Below are positions 23,001 through 28,705 of a DNA stretch of 64,000 bases, in pieces (the first letter of the stretch is position 1; the number at the start of each line of letters is the position of its first letter). The position numbers were made by a program, and so were the translations under genes. The notes beneath the pieces were generated by a model. It saw only the letters and a list, made by a program, of their open reading frames with translations, did no database searches and was not told the origin of the DNA. The DNA is taken from assembly GCA_032622095.1 (NCBI GenBank), contig CP136063.1, positions 84,113,980 to 84,177,979 of the forward strand. Direction: 5' to 3'. Source of the stretch: Siphonodentalium dalli. Its lineage: Eukaryota; Mollusca; Scaphopoda; Gadilida; Siphonodentaliidae.

Positions 23001-23699
23001 GTACCTCCCTACCATGAGGGCAGGGGTGAAGTTGCCCGGTGAACATTACACAATTGAAACATTTAACAGTCATGAAGGCGAATTGCAAAGAGACGTGACA
23101 CGAAGAAACAGCATACATGAAAAACAGAATGCACAACCAGGAACAAAATGCAACAGATGACAAAAAGGTAATCTGGAACACTGTAGAAATGCGTGACTGT
23201 CCAATTGATTGAACCCGGTCAACTCTTTAAGAGATGTAGGACTAAAGAGGACCATGAACTAAGCCGTATCGGCAGGTCGATGCCTTATATGAAGCGGCCT
23301 CCCTAGTACCTCCCGGATTAACACACCACACCTCACGGGATGCAACCGAATACAAACAGGTGCCATATTAGGGGATTCTTATAAGTAGCAGTGGGGCGGT
23401 AGGCATATTCTATCCCGGACACACACGGCTCTAATGTCTTGTGAAAATGAGTTAATTAAAAGTCACCCTAAACCCGGCAATTATGTTGAGAGTATACAAA
23501 ACATGCAAAGAACTACACTATACTGTAACTCACTCTCAATTTTCATTGGTCCAATCAGCCAATACGACAGTAACTCACCTCTCATGTTCATTGGTGCTTT
23601 CAGTCCGACAATGACGGATCCCGTGACTGTCTGTCCTGCATAATATACATCTTGTGGTGCATTGTTGAAACTGATTTCGAAGATCGCTAATTTCCCCAT
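1431..23699 (-). CDS. Arrestin-domain-containing (ARRDC-like alpha-arrestin) gene, six exons, 3' end outside window
   Basis: Exons in transcription order: 23579-23699, 21212-21346, 18460-18689, 13633-13815, 5395-5577, 1431-1590. Every junction is GT-AG and the phases agree, giving 337 codons plus one base. Family members are cytoplasmic adaptors that bring NEDD4-type E3 ligases to membrane proteins such as receptors and steer their ubiquitination and endosomal sorting. Arrestin_N is roughly residues 5-155, with FEISFNN at 7-13, YYAGQTVTGSVIV at 19-31 and LPAGQHVFPF then SSFEGRHGHVRY at 97-127. Arrestin_C is roughly 176-312, with KKGYVPGE at 191-198, TTFYARGK at 225-232 and the hallmark VGTIPL at 307-312. 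The ATG has A at -3 and G at +4. The PPxY tail expected after the domain is not seen, so at least one further exon must lie left of 1431. A specific ARRDC number cannot be assigned. Introns carry many transposons but no exon is damaged, so the gene looks functional. Confidence 0.93.
2165..4450 (-). pseudogene. Decayed non-LTR retrotransposon, ORF2 reverse transcriptase region
   Basis: Frameshifted pieces of a LINE reverse transcriptase lie in order on the minus strand. 4450-4005 has the pre-RT region (ENYENYYRYFNRVKRYIKKDYY). 3974-3777 continues it. 3638-3456 has FSKVLEKVVCARLTEYFD and HQFGFRKSRST. 3331-2723 has GVPHGQVLGPILFLIYVNGI, the active-site FADDTTVY and LNTKKTKYIIIQP. About 2710-2390 has the C-terminal QKKAIRNIHNVRYTSHTDPLF. 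Stops and at least one frame change separate them, so it is dead. The 5' part (endonuclease, ORF1) is missing. The 3' end is near 2165, at a short run of ATCATT units. It sits in intron 5 of the arrestin-domain gene, in the same orientation. The clade appears CR1/L2-like but is not certain. Confidence 0.9.
5395..5577 (-). CDS. ARRDC-like exon 5 (residues 224-284)
   Basis: The acceptor is GTATTTTCAG|AAT and the donor CTACAG|GTCAGT; 183 bp, phase 0 to 0. It encodes NTTFYARGKSRS, then MPALPPS and CNIIKIDYILQ. These are the central arrestin_C strands, matching the family pattern FYAxGK ... (I/L)PPxxPSxxxCxII+(V/I)xYxL. The intron side of the acceptor abuts a TTAA-type MITE (5602-5864), whose edge is about 25 nt away. 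Confidence 0.95.
5602..5864. mobile_element. TTAA-type (piggyBac-like) MITE, family with CCCTTTATATACTA ends
   Basis: The right end is TTTAGTATAGAAAGGG followed by TTAA (5865-5868). The left end, ACCTTCTATATTAATACTTATTGG, is a degraded inverted match preceded by GTAA. A relative at 24700-24935 shares the TGACGAGTAGTTCCCTTAG and GGGA(G/T)ACTCCAT stretches. Inside, 5641-5713 is a hairpin: GGAAATGTTC, then TAATAAGTTCA, mirrored by TGAACTTATTA and GAACATTTCC. It lies in intron 4, very close to the exon 5 acceptor. Confidence 0.65.
6227..9245 (+). mobile_element. Helitron-like element, non-autonomous, about 3.0 kb
   Basis: The 5' end is TCTATATCTATATTTGCGAA followed by a GTCTGTCTGTCTG tract, inserted after an A (6226). 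The 3' end has a hairpin ACCTGG-gcaacg-CCGGGT (9217-9234) followed eleven bases later by CTAG and a host T (9246). TC at the 5' end, a terminal hairpin then CTAG, and insertion between A and T with no duplication are the Helitron rules. No Rep/helicase coding is visible. The interior is mostly a degenerate tandem array (next entry). A second 5'-end-like stretch at about 8313-8430, with its own GTCTGTCTG and the following GGCACC...AGATAATGGT block, suggests an internal duplication or a nested relative. It sits in intron 4 of the arrestin-domain gene. Confidence 0.6.
6440..8310. repeat. Degenerate tandem array, unit about 140 bp, about 13 copies
   Basis: A marker motif like CATGATA(T/C)GAGGAGTCTAAT recurs near 6444, 6728, 6869, 7001, 7150, 7272, 7432, 7569, 7701, 7849, 7997, 8125 and 8269. 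It is followed each time by TGTGG(T/C)TTAAA, a TTCGAGTCAGGG-like block, AGAGGGGCACCAAAATTGAT and TTTAGCGCCGATTTCCACCA. Spacing varies from about 122 to 160 bp and copies differ considerably, so the array is old. It fills most of the Helitron-like element. Short reading frames here are by-products of the repeat. Confidence 0.85.
9246..10627. other. Intron 4 sequence with no recognisable gene
   Basis: AT-rich unique-looking DNA. Only minor items are seen: a short hairpin around the palindromic ACCAGTCG...CGACTGGT near 10243-10265 and a (TA)n run near 10459-10478. The longest minus-strand frame (9734-9964) has no family resemblance. Confidence 0.5.
10628..11350 (-). pseudogene. Decayed LINE fragment, extreme C-terminus of the RT protein
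   Basis: Minus-strand pieces in several frames give, in order, the LINE C-terminal signature. About 11350-11170: DKLVK, then GCTRSVSH and LLTELGWEALSNRR. About 11000-10900: a SIRYEWSLHSCP-like 'fixed end' region. 10905-10628: PPKYYSVGKRTEHIFHCRLR, SNMLSDKVLNHI and CTCGNREENSFHYF. The C-x-C-G-x(2)-E-x(3)-HYF cluster is typical of CR1/L2-like elements. Several frame changes are present. It is in intron 4, same orientation as the host gene. Confidence 0.8.
11351..12150. other. Intron 4 sequence with no recognisable gene
   Basis: No coding similarity, long repeat or RNA gene could be recognised. The stretch 11870-11945 repeats short GGAACCGTAGCG-like words only twice. Confidence 0.4.
12151..12287. 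mobile_element. Hairpin element with 60-bp arms
   Basis: The left arm TTATTAATTGGTTGTTTC, GGCCGAGTTATGAGGCC, CTGTCGTATT is mirrored by AATACGACAG, GGCCTCATAACTCGG and GAAACAACCAATTAATAA. The loop is about 20 bp around CCACAGG. Its TTATTAATT ends match those of the neighbouring inverted repeats at about 12292 and 13240, so several related elements seem to have inserted next to or into each other. Confidence 0.8.
12292..13250. mobile_element. Possible element bounded by CTTATTAATTAG inverted ends
   Basis: CTTATTAATTAG at 12292 is mirrored by CTAATTAATAAG at about 13246. A second pair, CTAATTAATAA (about 12771) and CTTATTAATTAG (about 12784), lies inside, followed by the 21-bp array. A minus-strand frame at 12772-13104 is open only because the repeats lack stops. 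The interpretation as one or two nested foldback elements is an inference. Confidence 0.4.
12828..12890. repeat. 21-bp tandem repeat, three copies
   Basis: CAAACTCGGCTGATATCACCT is repeated three times (the last ends TATCGGT). The core GGCTGATAT is shared with the 19-bp minisatellite at 205-403, linking the two inverted-repeat families. Confidence 0.85.
13259..13312. repeat. Short inverted repeat, MITE remnant
   Basis: GGTTATTACTTGGTTTGATAT is mirrored by ATATCAATCAAACCAAGTAATAACC around the core CTCGGCCG. It is the minimal form of the 127-436 element's ends. Confidence 0.8.
13396..13532. mobile_element. Small MITE with imperfect inverted repeats
   Basis: AGTTAACTGTTCTGCGTAGTGT and GGGTTTTCTC at the left match GAGAAAAATCGCACACTACT and CAGAACAGATAACT at the right. 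It ends 101 bp downstream of exon 4 in transcript sense, inside intron 4. Confidence 0.65.
13633..13815 (-). CDS. ARRDC-like exon 4 (residues 163-223)
   Basis: The acceptor is TTAATCATTGTAG|CAA and the donor TTCATG|GTAAGC; 183 bp, phase 0 to 0. It encodes the linker and first strands of arrestin_C: GSGCC, then SLSVLKKGYVPGE and EQTLIQLFM. The GY-(V/T)-PGE turn is a family hallmark. The start could instead be at one of two in-frame AGs slightly downstream (CACAG|TAC or CCAG|CGG); the first has the best pyrimidine tract. The variable stretch SGAASNGTNK replaces the usual N-x-S-x-R segment. Confidence 0.88.
13969..14000. repeat. (TA)16 microsatellite
   Basis: Uninterrupted TA dinucleotide run in intron 3, about 150 bp upstream of exon 4 in transcript sense. 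Confidence 0.95.
14730..14858. mobile_element. Hairpin MITE with about 45-bp arms
   Basis: TTTTTGTTGCATTTACGGGC and TTATACAATTGTAAGTGG at the left are mirrored by CCACTTACAATTTTATAAGC and CCAGAAATGCAACAAAAA at the right. The spacer is about 36 bp. Confidence 0.75.
15320..16430. repeat. Diverged direct duplications, about 350-bp unit
   Basis: Blocks near 15340-15530 and 15690-15900 align (AAACATTAATGTGACTATCAA, then CAGTGCATCAA(G/T)CCAATC). Blocks near 15540-15660 and 16300-16425 align (TAGATAATGGGCTGGTTGAC, then GACTAATC and TTAGAAATTAT). This indicates two or three tandem copies of one unit interrupted by about 400 bp of other DNA. No coding potential is seen. Intron 3. Confidence 0.75.
17098..17559. 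mobile_element. TTAA-flanked piggyBac-like MITE with internal hairpin
   Basis: It is flanked by TTAA at 17094-17097 and 17560-17563. The ends CCTTTTCAGTGCCAGG and, inverted, CCCTTTCATTGCCAGG match. A 26-bp stem, CCAGTGCATTCTCTTATATA (17146-17171) with its mirror at 17187-17212, lies inside, as does a poly-A tract near 17462. TTAA duplication and CCCTTT ends are typical of piggyBac-derived MITEs. A much shorter relative is at 19833-19955. Confidence 0.75.
17870..18239 (-). mobile_element. TTAA-flanked MITE, family B, copy 1
   Basis: It is bounded by TTAA at 17866 and 18240. In reverse orientation it aligns along its length with copies at 20608, 26036, 43125 and 43600. Shared words are AGTGATGTGAA(A/G)CACTCCGG at one end, CAAAGTAGTTATTT inside and ACTTATCA...CATAATATGTCT at the other. 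Terminal inverted similarity is short (AGTGATGT versus AGACATAT). Non-coding. Confidence 0.75.
18460..18689 (-). CDS. ARRDC-like exon 3 (residues 86-162)
   Basis: The acceptor is ATCTGCTTGCAG|AT and the donor CCGGT|GTGAGT; 230 bp, entering in phase 1 and leaving in phase 0. It encodes ELPAGQHVFPFHCHLPPNL and SSFEGRHGHVRYSV, the most conserved block of arrestin_N (LPAGxHxFPFxFxLPxxLPSSFEGxxGxVRY), followed by KPW and the linker strand ending LDLNMDANSG. An alternative acceptor at TTACAG (about 18665) would break the phase with exon 2. Confidence 0.95.
18925..19380. repeat. Two diverged direct repeats of about 300 bp
   Basis: GCAGGGTGTGCCGATGGATTC (about 18930) recurs near 19197. TAGAAGCCACCCCGAAGAACCATATGA (about 18981) recurs near 19294. 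Both copies hold AAATTCAAGATGGC(T)GCCGGCGGCCAT-like blocks. The 103-codon minus-strand frame here is a by-product. Intron 2 begins here, just past exon 3 on the high-coordinate side. Confidence 0.75.
19833..19955. mobile_element. 123-bp piggyBac-like MITE with near-perfect inverted repeats
   Basis: It is flanked by TTAA at 19829-19832 and 19956-19959. The ends CCCTTTCAGTGCCAAGTC and GACTTGGCACTGAAAGGG are exact inverse complements. It is a younger relative of the element at 17098-17559. Confidence 0.9.
20283..20372. repeat. 45-bp tandem duplication
   Basis: GGATGTCAGATAAGCTTCAA starts at 20283 and recurs, with one change (GATGAGC), at 20328. Both copies continue GATCCGTATTCAGGTCGA. It keeps a plus-strand frame open but no gene is recognisable there. 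Confidence 0.9.
20608..20943 (+). mobile_element. TTAA-flanked MITE, family B, copy 2
   Basis: TTAA lies at 20604-20607 and 20944-20947. It begins AGTGATATGAAGCACTCCGG and ends CATAATATGTCT. It aligns with copy 1 in the opposite orientation and with the 43-kb copies in the same orientation. It lies in intron 2, about 270 bp from exon 2. Confidence 0.8.
21212..21346 (-). CDS. ARRDC-like exon 2 (residues 41-85)
   Basis: The acceptor is TTTTTTCTCACAG|GG and the donor AGAG|GTAAGC; length 135 bp, phase 1 to phase 1. It encodes GIYLTVSGQANTR, then RGRYRRSEMVHGFESYL and FPVFGR. This is the middle of arrestin_N, where relatives have a G-x-A loop followed by a variable, charged stretch before the E-x-Y-(L/F) strand. 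It was recognised by phase and position more than by strong identity, but it bridges exons 1 and 3 exactly. Confidence 0.88.
22170..22565 (-). pseudogene. LINE ORF1 fragment with CCHC zinc knuckles
   Basis: The minus strand encodes EIADYFGSEILAQLAPQAV, then REVRRMSKTVDGPKVPLNSH, LLTFNRCEHPRALKV, a stop, YFPNSIRFNYQGYGHGQEHC, and CTCCSNSGHDHKGCTKP. This is the usual end of the ORF1 protein of non-LTR elements: a short globular region, then repeated C-x2-C-x4-H-x4-C knuckles. The first Cys of the first knuckle is lost (FNYQG for FxCQG). At least one stop and missing ends make it a pseudogene. It is in intron 1, same orientation as the host gene, and could come from the same LINE family as the ORF2 remnants in the window. 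Confidence 0.8.
23579..23699 (-). CDS. ARRDC-like exon 1 (start codon, residues 1-40)
   Basis: It begins ATGGGG at 23699 and encodes MGKLAIFEISFNN then DVYYAGQTVTGSV, the first strands of arrestin_N. It ends in phase 1 at the donor AG|GTGAGT (intron begins at 23578). The start was chosen because the family opens a few residues before the FEI(S/V)FxN motif, and the context AATCATGG is favourable. A near-copy of the exon end plus donor lies 45 bp further on (see findings). The 5' UTR and promoter are not recognisable. Confidence 0.93.
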
Positions 23700-24150
23700 G
23701 ATTGTCGATCTCAGAATGTAAACACCAGTAAAGTGGTGACATCAACCTGTGTGTTGGAATAATATGATATCACAATGCATGTAGCTATGGTGATATGTAT
23801 GAGTATCAGTACGTGGCTAGAGGGGGTGTCCACACCCTCTGCATCCAATTGAAGCAGATCCACATCCGTGGTCGCAGAATTCCATTTGCACCACCCGATT
23901 GGGTTGGAACATTCCAACTGGCTTCTCAATATTTCCAACCTGACACCCTCCTAATGTTGGAACATTTCCAACTGATGTCTATTTTAGGCCGTAATTTTGA
24001 TCCAAAGTTTAAAAATATGCTACTTTTGGTCTAAAAACAACAAATTCCCAACTAACTACTGGCTGGAAAATCAAACAATGAGAACATTTCAATTCAATTT
24101 TATTTAGTAATATATAACAAACATGATAATGTATAATACAAAATTCAAAC
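23700..24150. other. Upstream flank of the arrestin-domain gene
   Basis: This should hold the 5' UTR and/or promoter or a further 5' intron. I see no TATA box, CpG-rich stretch or initiator that I would defend. Repeated ATTCCAAC/GTTGGAA words occur at 23910-23975. Confidence 0.35.
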
Positions 24151-24610
24151 AAAATATAGTATATACTACTGGGAGATGGCATGGCCTACTGGTCGTCTTC
24201 CTGCACACTCCCAAACTTAGATAATAATATTCCGAATCTGAGCCCATATGACAGCATATATTGATGATACAAGTTTTTATCTATAGTAGTGTAGACAACG
24301 ATACTTTTGTGGTTTAGTTTTTTTACATGCGTTGGATTCACTTAACACTTCTTACACTAGTAGTTTTCATTCATGAACGGATAACAGTCGAAACAATGTA
24401 GGTTTTTACAAAGAACACTATCAAGATAGCTGCTTATTATATCTTCTGATACGTCGCGTTTAAATTTGGAACATGGTAAAACTGACTGTAAAGATGTATC
24501 TAGTTCTTTCCAAAGTTTCGGGAAGATATGGTAAGGGAGGTCTTCGGAGAAGGATGTTCTAGATTTTGTTCCACCTAATTTGCCGTTAATTTAAACATAT
24601 ATGTGTTGTA
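24150..24610 (-). pseudogene. LINE 3' fragment, ORF2 C-terminus and 3' UTR
   Basis: The minus strand reads SRTSFSEDLPYHIFPKLWKE, then LPCSKFKRDVSEDIISSYL, VLCKNLHCFDCYPFMNE. This is the usual end of the RT protein. The corresponding part of the 2165-4450 remnant (ARTTFTENLPLQDSQ, CHVPNLNTRLHK) aligns with it. The following ACTGGGAGATGGCATGGCCTACTGGTCGTC near 24168 matches ACTGGGAGGTGGCATGCCATTCTGGTCGTC near 1944, so both elements share a 3' UTR. Confidence 0.7.
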
Positions 24611-24699
24611 AATATTCTAACTAATGTGTCAGGCATGAAATTTCCTGTTGGGGCGGCGTGGGGGGTATGTAATTTTTTGTAATACAACTGTCACATTAA

Positions 24700-24935
24700 C
24701 CCTTTATATACTATATACTCATTGACGAGTAGTTCCCTTAGGAAATATTCCGATAATAAATTCAACAAACGTTTGAACATTGCACACCAATGATTATGGA
24801 TCATTCTGCTCTTGTATTATCTGTTTTTGTCTGTATTCTGAACTTATTATCCGAACACCCCTCCAAATGAATAAAAGACCGTTCCGTTGTATATTTTATA
24901 ACTGGATGGGATACTCCATGTTGTATATAAACAAA
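24700..24935. mobile_element. TTAA-type MITE with CCCTTTATATACTA end
   Basis: It is preceded by TTAA (24696-24699) and begins CCCTTTATATACTATATACTC, then TTGACGAGTAGTTCCCTTAG. The far end near GGGATACTCCATGTTGTATA is degraded. It is the same family as 5602-5864. Its first 45 bp closely resemble the unit of the satellite at 55640-57976. Confidence 0.6.
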
Positions 24936-25256
24936 TATGTCTAATAATAGATACACTTATATTCGTTATTAGTAACACTCTTACGAGATTAATCCAATAA
25001 CATTTTAATGTTTAATCAAAACGTGGCGTCAATCATTGAAATGTGTAAAAGAATTGAGCAATATTCAGAAAAATTATACTGAGAGTAAATGTTTTGAAAC
25101 TTTCAGATTGCCCCTAGCGGTTAAAGGGACCCAAAATAGGCACTCGCTGTGTGTAAATGTGCATATAAATAAAGTTTGTAAAAACATCACCACTAAGACA
25201 AGAAGAGCATGGAAAAATAGATAAATTCTGTTCTTATATGCATTATTGATTGTTCT

Positions 25257-25715
25257 CAGGGTTCGCGCTGCCACTTGCCAAATTTGCCAATGGCAAAAAT
25301 AATTCACATTTGGCAAAAAATAATTTCATCAGTCTCAGGAAACTTTCACACTATAATTATATTAGTGGTGTTTTATGTAGGTTGAGGTAAAAGTTAACAC
25401 CTTTATTAAGATGCAGATAATCCGATAGCAATAGTATTGATGGTTGAGGGATTATCCGTATTTTGTGAGGTGGTGGTGGTGTTTACATAGCTAACCCTCT
25501 TGTAATGTGCCTTTCTGATGTAGCAACCATTCTACAATTGTATTGTTCGGTGATTGGTTTATTGTTGTATGATAAACCACAAAATAAGACTCAATGTTGT
25601 AGAAAATGATACCATCAGGGATAGCATTTGGCAAATTCTAAAAGAATTTGGCAAACAATATTTTCATTTGGCAAATTATTTGGCAAAAGTAAATTTTGGT
25701 CCAGCGCGGACCTTG
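25257..25715. mobile_element. hAT-like MITE with TTTGGCAAA motifs
   Basis: The left end CAGGGTTCGCGCTGCCAC matches the right end inverted (CAAGGTCCGCGCTGGACC). CAGGG-type starts are typical of hAT elements. Subterminal copies of TTTGGCAAA or TTGCCAAAT occur at both sides (about eight in all), resembling clustered transposase-binding motifs. No clean 8-bp target duplication is seen. Confidence 0.55.
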
Positions 25716-26035
25716 AAATTTGTTCTTCGTGCAGTAAGTTCAAATATTATTGATTGATTTGATTATATGATTTTCAGAATATTTTTCACTGCTTCGGCTT
25801 TGTCCAATGTTTATACCCCTTTTTGATCAAATTCCATATCACATTGGACTTCGATCGGTGAGTCCAGTGTAACAGTATTCTTTACATAATAATGGTTTCG
25901 ACATGCGAAGTCACATTATTGGAGAGCTATTAGTTATGTAAAAATAAGAAAGTCAATCTTGTTACATGTACTTGTTGATGATAGTTGTTTTACAAATTGT
26001 TATGTTATTACGCATGAACCCAATTCGAACGCCTT

Positions 26036-26397
26036 ATGTCCCTTTATGGACTTGTTCGGGTGCTTTGGACTGATAAGTTAGTACTCAGGTGCTGTGCCAA
26101 CTGGGGGATGTAAAATTCTACCAACATCGCCGAAAATCTCAACGAAATCGACCATACCACTCAATAACATTGCACGAACAACGAGTAATTGTAAATATCT
26201 ACATCTCGATTCGAGACGCAACAAACGACGATAAACGAACGCAAATGGTTTCGCCACCGAGAGTCATTGAATTTAATTGATATATAAGAATGAAGGTGTG
26301 TGTTGTAAATTTAAATTTATATTCGTAAAAATAACTACTTTGAGCAAGATTATTCTACATTTCTATTTCACCACCTACCTGAGTGTTTCTCGTCACT
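26036..26397 (-). mobile_element. TTAA-type MITE, family B, copy 3
   Basis: It aligns in reverse orientation with the other family B copies (ACTGATAAGTTAGTACTCAGG, AACTGGGGGATGTA, then GAGCAAGATTATTCT). TTAA is present at the right (26398-26401). The left TTAA is lost to mutation. Confidence 0.7.
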
Positions 26398-27056
26398 TTA
26401 AACGTAGCGATCGACAATATTCCACGTCCAGTGCTATCATGAATAAATCTCTATGATTGTCAGATATGAGGAAATCATAGAAGTTTACTACTGGCAAAAG
26501 ACCCTTATCCTACAGATAATGGAGGATAAATTCATCTTCATTATACATGTAACTGATATAACGATGGCTTGTTCATATAACGATGAATCTTTAATGACAA
26601 ATGGACTTATGTTGTGAACTATACCCATTCGAGAATACCTCATAAAAATGGAAGGTCTAGTTTACTAGTCCTCGTGCTCTGAAATTTAATTCCTCAATAT
26701 GAAAATATACTCTGAAAAAAGAACATAAACACGAAGAGACATTATTGCTGAATGATTTTGCTCCTTCGGACAAATACATCGTTTTTGTTCCCTGTGGATC
26801 TCAAGAAATAAAATTTGACAATTTACACGAAAGGAAATTGTTATATTCTATTACATTACTATATGTGCGACTTACCTTGATTTCTCAGTGATTATAAACT
26901 ACACTTTCACTAGTGAATTATGTCACTTTAACTAGCGCGTTATGTATTCATACGCGCTATCGAAATTTATGCCTCATGGGAAAATGACGGTATTAATTAT
27001 TCGGATATCAGATAAATCAGATGTTATAGTGGATTATAATAAACCGAATAATCATG

Positions 27057-27178
27057 TGATTCAACTGGTAACGTGAAATAATTCATTCAAGGCAGGGACT
27101 ATTTTGTAAAGCACTAGTGCTCTCGTGTTTATATAACGTCCCGGCCACTCATGAATTATTTCACGTCACAAGTTCAAT
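27057..27178. repeat. Inverted repeat next to block A
   Basis: GTAACGTGAAATAATTCATT (about 27068) is mirrored by CTCATGAATTATTTCACGTC (about 27149). Flanking GATTCAA/TTCAATC also pair. The right arm is the start of duplicated block A. Confidence 0.65.
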
Positions 27179-28212
27179 CAACTCATTACTCTCTACATTA
27201 CCAACATGCATCCAAATATCGCATCGAAATAATCGATGTCGATTTTACTCAGTACTCACGCTCGACTAAATATGAAAAACGTTTAATGCACATACCTTAT
27301 AGTTGTGTATGTTGCGCCTTATTAAGCATGGCTCTTCTCACATTATCAACCACAATGACGGGTACGCTCCGTGGTGCATTTGCTATGAATGATCATGTAC
27401 ACACAGAGAAGCACGGTGCATGTACTTAGTGTGTAATTGTATGTGTTCTTTGTCGCAGTGATGTTGCTATTGGAGTGAAATGCAACTGACAATATAGCAT
27501 TGGTTACCTATGAGTGCAACAGACCACATGCGAATCATAGCCTATTGTAGAGGCAATGTCCGTTAACTCTTTTTTTATTTACTAAATACTCATCGCCGAG
27601 TAGTTTCCTTTGGAAATGTTCAGGTAGGCCGTTTCACACCATCGAATAGCTGGGAAATACCCTTACATGTTTAATCTGTGTTTAGTTATCGGATTATAAG
27701 TTACCGTCAGGGTCTCCAGTTGTGGGATACCCTGGTGTAAATAGGGTTCGGAGTAACATCTAGCGGATGCGGGATGAATATATAGGAGAGAATAAAATTG
27801 ACACTGGGCCCTGATTGGTCAATAGCCTTGTGTGCTTTTCGCATAAAAAAATCATCACACCTCTTCCCTATGATTTCCCATAGATAAAATAACCATTGGC
27901 ACAGGAATTAACCCTTTGTAGTGAAGTTTGAATTTTTTGGTGTGGTCTAAAACATGACAGTATTTTTAATGCGGTTCTGAGACTAGTTACGAAAACACAA
28001 TATTTAAAGGCGAATTCCCTGCTAGACAGACATGATTTTTTTGTGTAAAAATGTCAATTTTTCAGATTTAAAGAAAATTTTGGACCCAACATTTATATTG
28101 ACAACAGTATACGCTAAAACGTTAACACTGAGGCCTATGGAAAATATTTACACCAGTGTAACCTGTGTGGTATATCGTGATTTAAAGCTAGGTGGTATTG
28201 GTCCCGGCGAGC
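27130..28212 (+). repeat. Duplicated block A, copy 1 (interrupted by a 439-bp MITE)
   Basis: It aligns in direct orientation with 36470-37183 (for example CATCCAAATATCGCATCGAA, TATGAAAAACGTTTA(A/G)TGCAC). Its downstream part includes GGTATATCGTGATTTAAAGC. Copy 1 carries the MITE 27725-28163, which copy 2 lacks. Copy 2 has about 65 bp (around ACTCCAGGCAGAGTTATCTC) missing here. The short open frames in both copies have no family resemblance. Confidence 0.85.
27725..28163 (+). mobile_element. 439-bp MITE with 18-bp inverted ends and TGTG duplication
   Basis: The ends are GGATACCCTGGTGTAAAT (27725-27742) and, inverted, GGTTACACTGGTGTAAAT (28146-28163); 16 of 18 bases match. TGTG flanks both sides (27721-27724 and 28164-28167). 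The uninterrupted homologous site in block A copy 2 has a single TGTG (CCAGTTGTGTGGTAT, about 37128-37142). An inverted copy lies at 35627-36045. Non-coding; superfamily unknown. Confidence 0.85.
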
Positions 28213-28705
28213 AAAGATTTCTACATATTAAATTAAAGGGCATCATACGGCGCATCAGATTTTGTTTGTTGCCCGTTTCAGAAAGTGTCCCAAAATAGAT
28301 TTTTCAGGGAAGACAACTCTTACCCCTAAAATAAAATGAAAATTTTCTTGAGTACAAGTGTCAGAGCATATACAAAATATTGCGGTTATAAACTACACAA
28401 TATATAGTTTATAATAATAAGAAATGATCATAAAATGACACGAGATACAAACTAGACCAATTTATGAGTTAGTTAGAAAAAATTGCGATAAATATATATT
28501 TTTTTAAAGTCTAATGTAAATGGCTATAACTTGTCAACCACGTGGCTTATTGATCCGCAACATGGCTCAAAAATTGCCCCGATGACATATCAAAACCATT
28601 TGAATAATGGAATGTCAAGAATATTGCTGTGAAAATGTTATATGAGCGTAAACTTAACACCATCCCCTAAAATATAACTTCTGCCAAAAAACAAATTATG
28701 TAGTT

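Noticed and set aside
23280-23440. Possible small RNA gene (GC-richer, structured-looking stretch)
   Set aside because: No tRNA, 5S or snRNA motif could be matched; base composition alone is not evidence.
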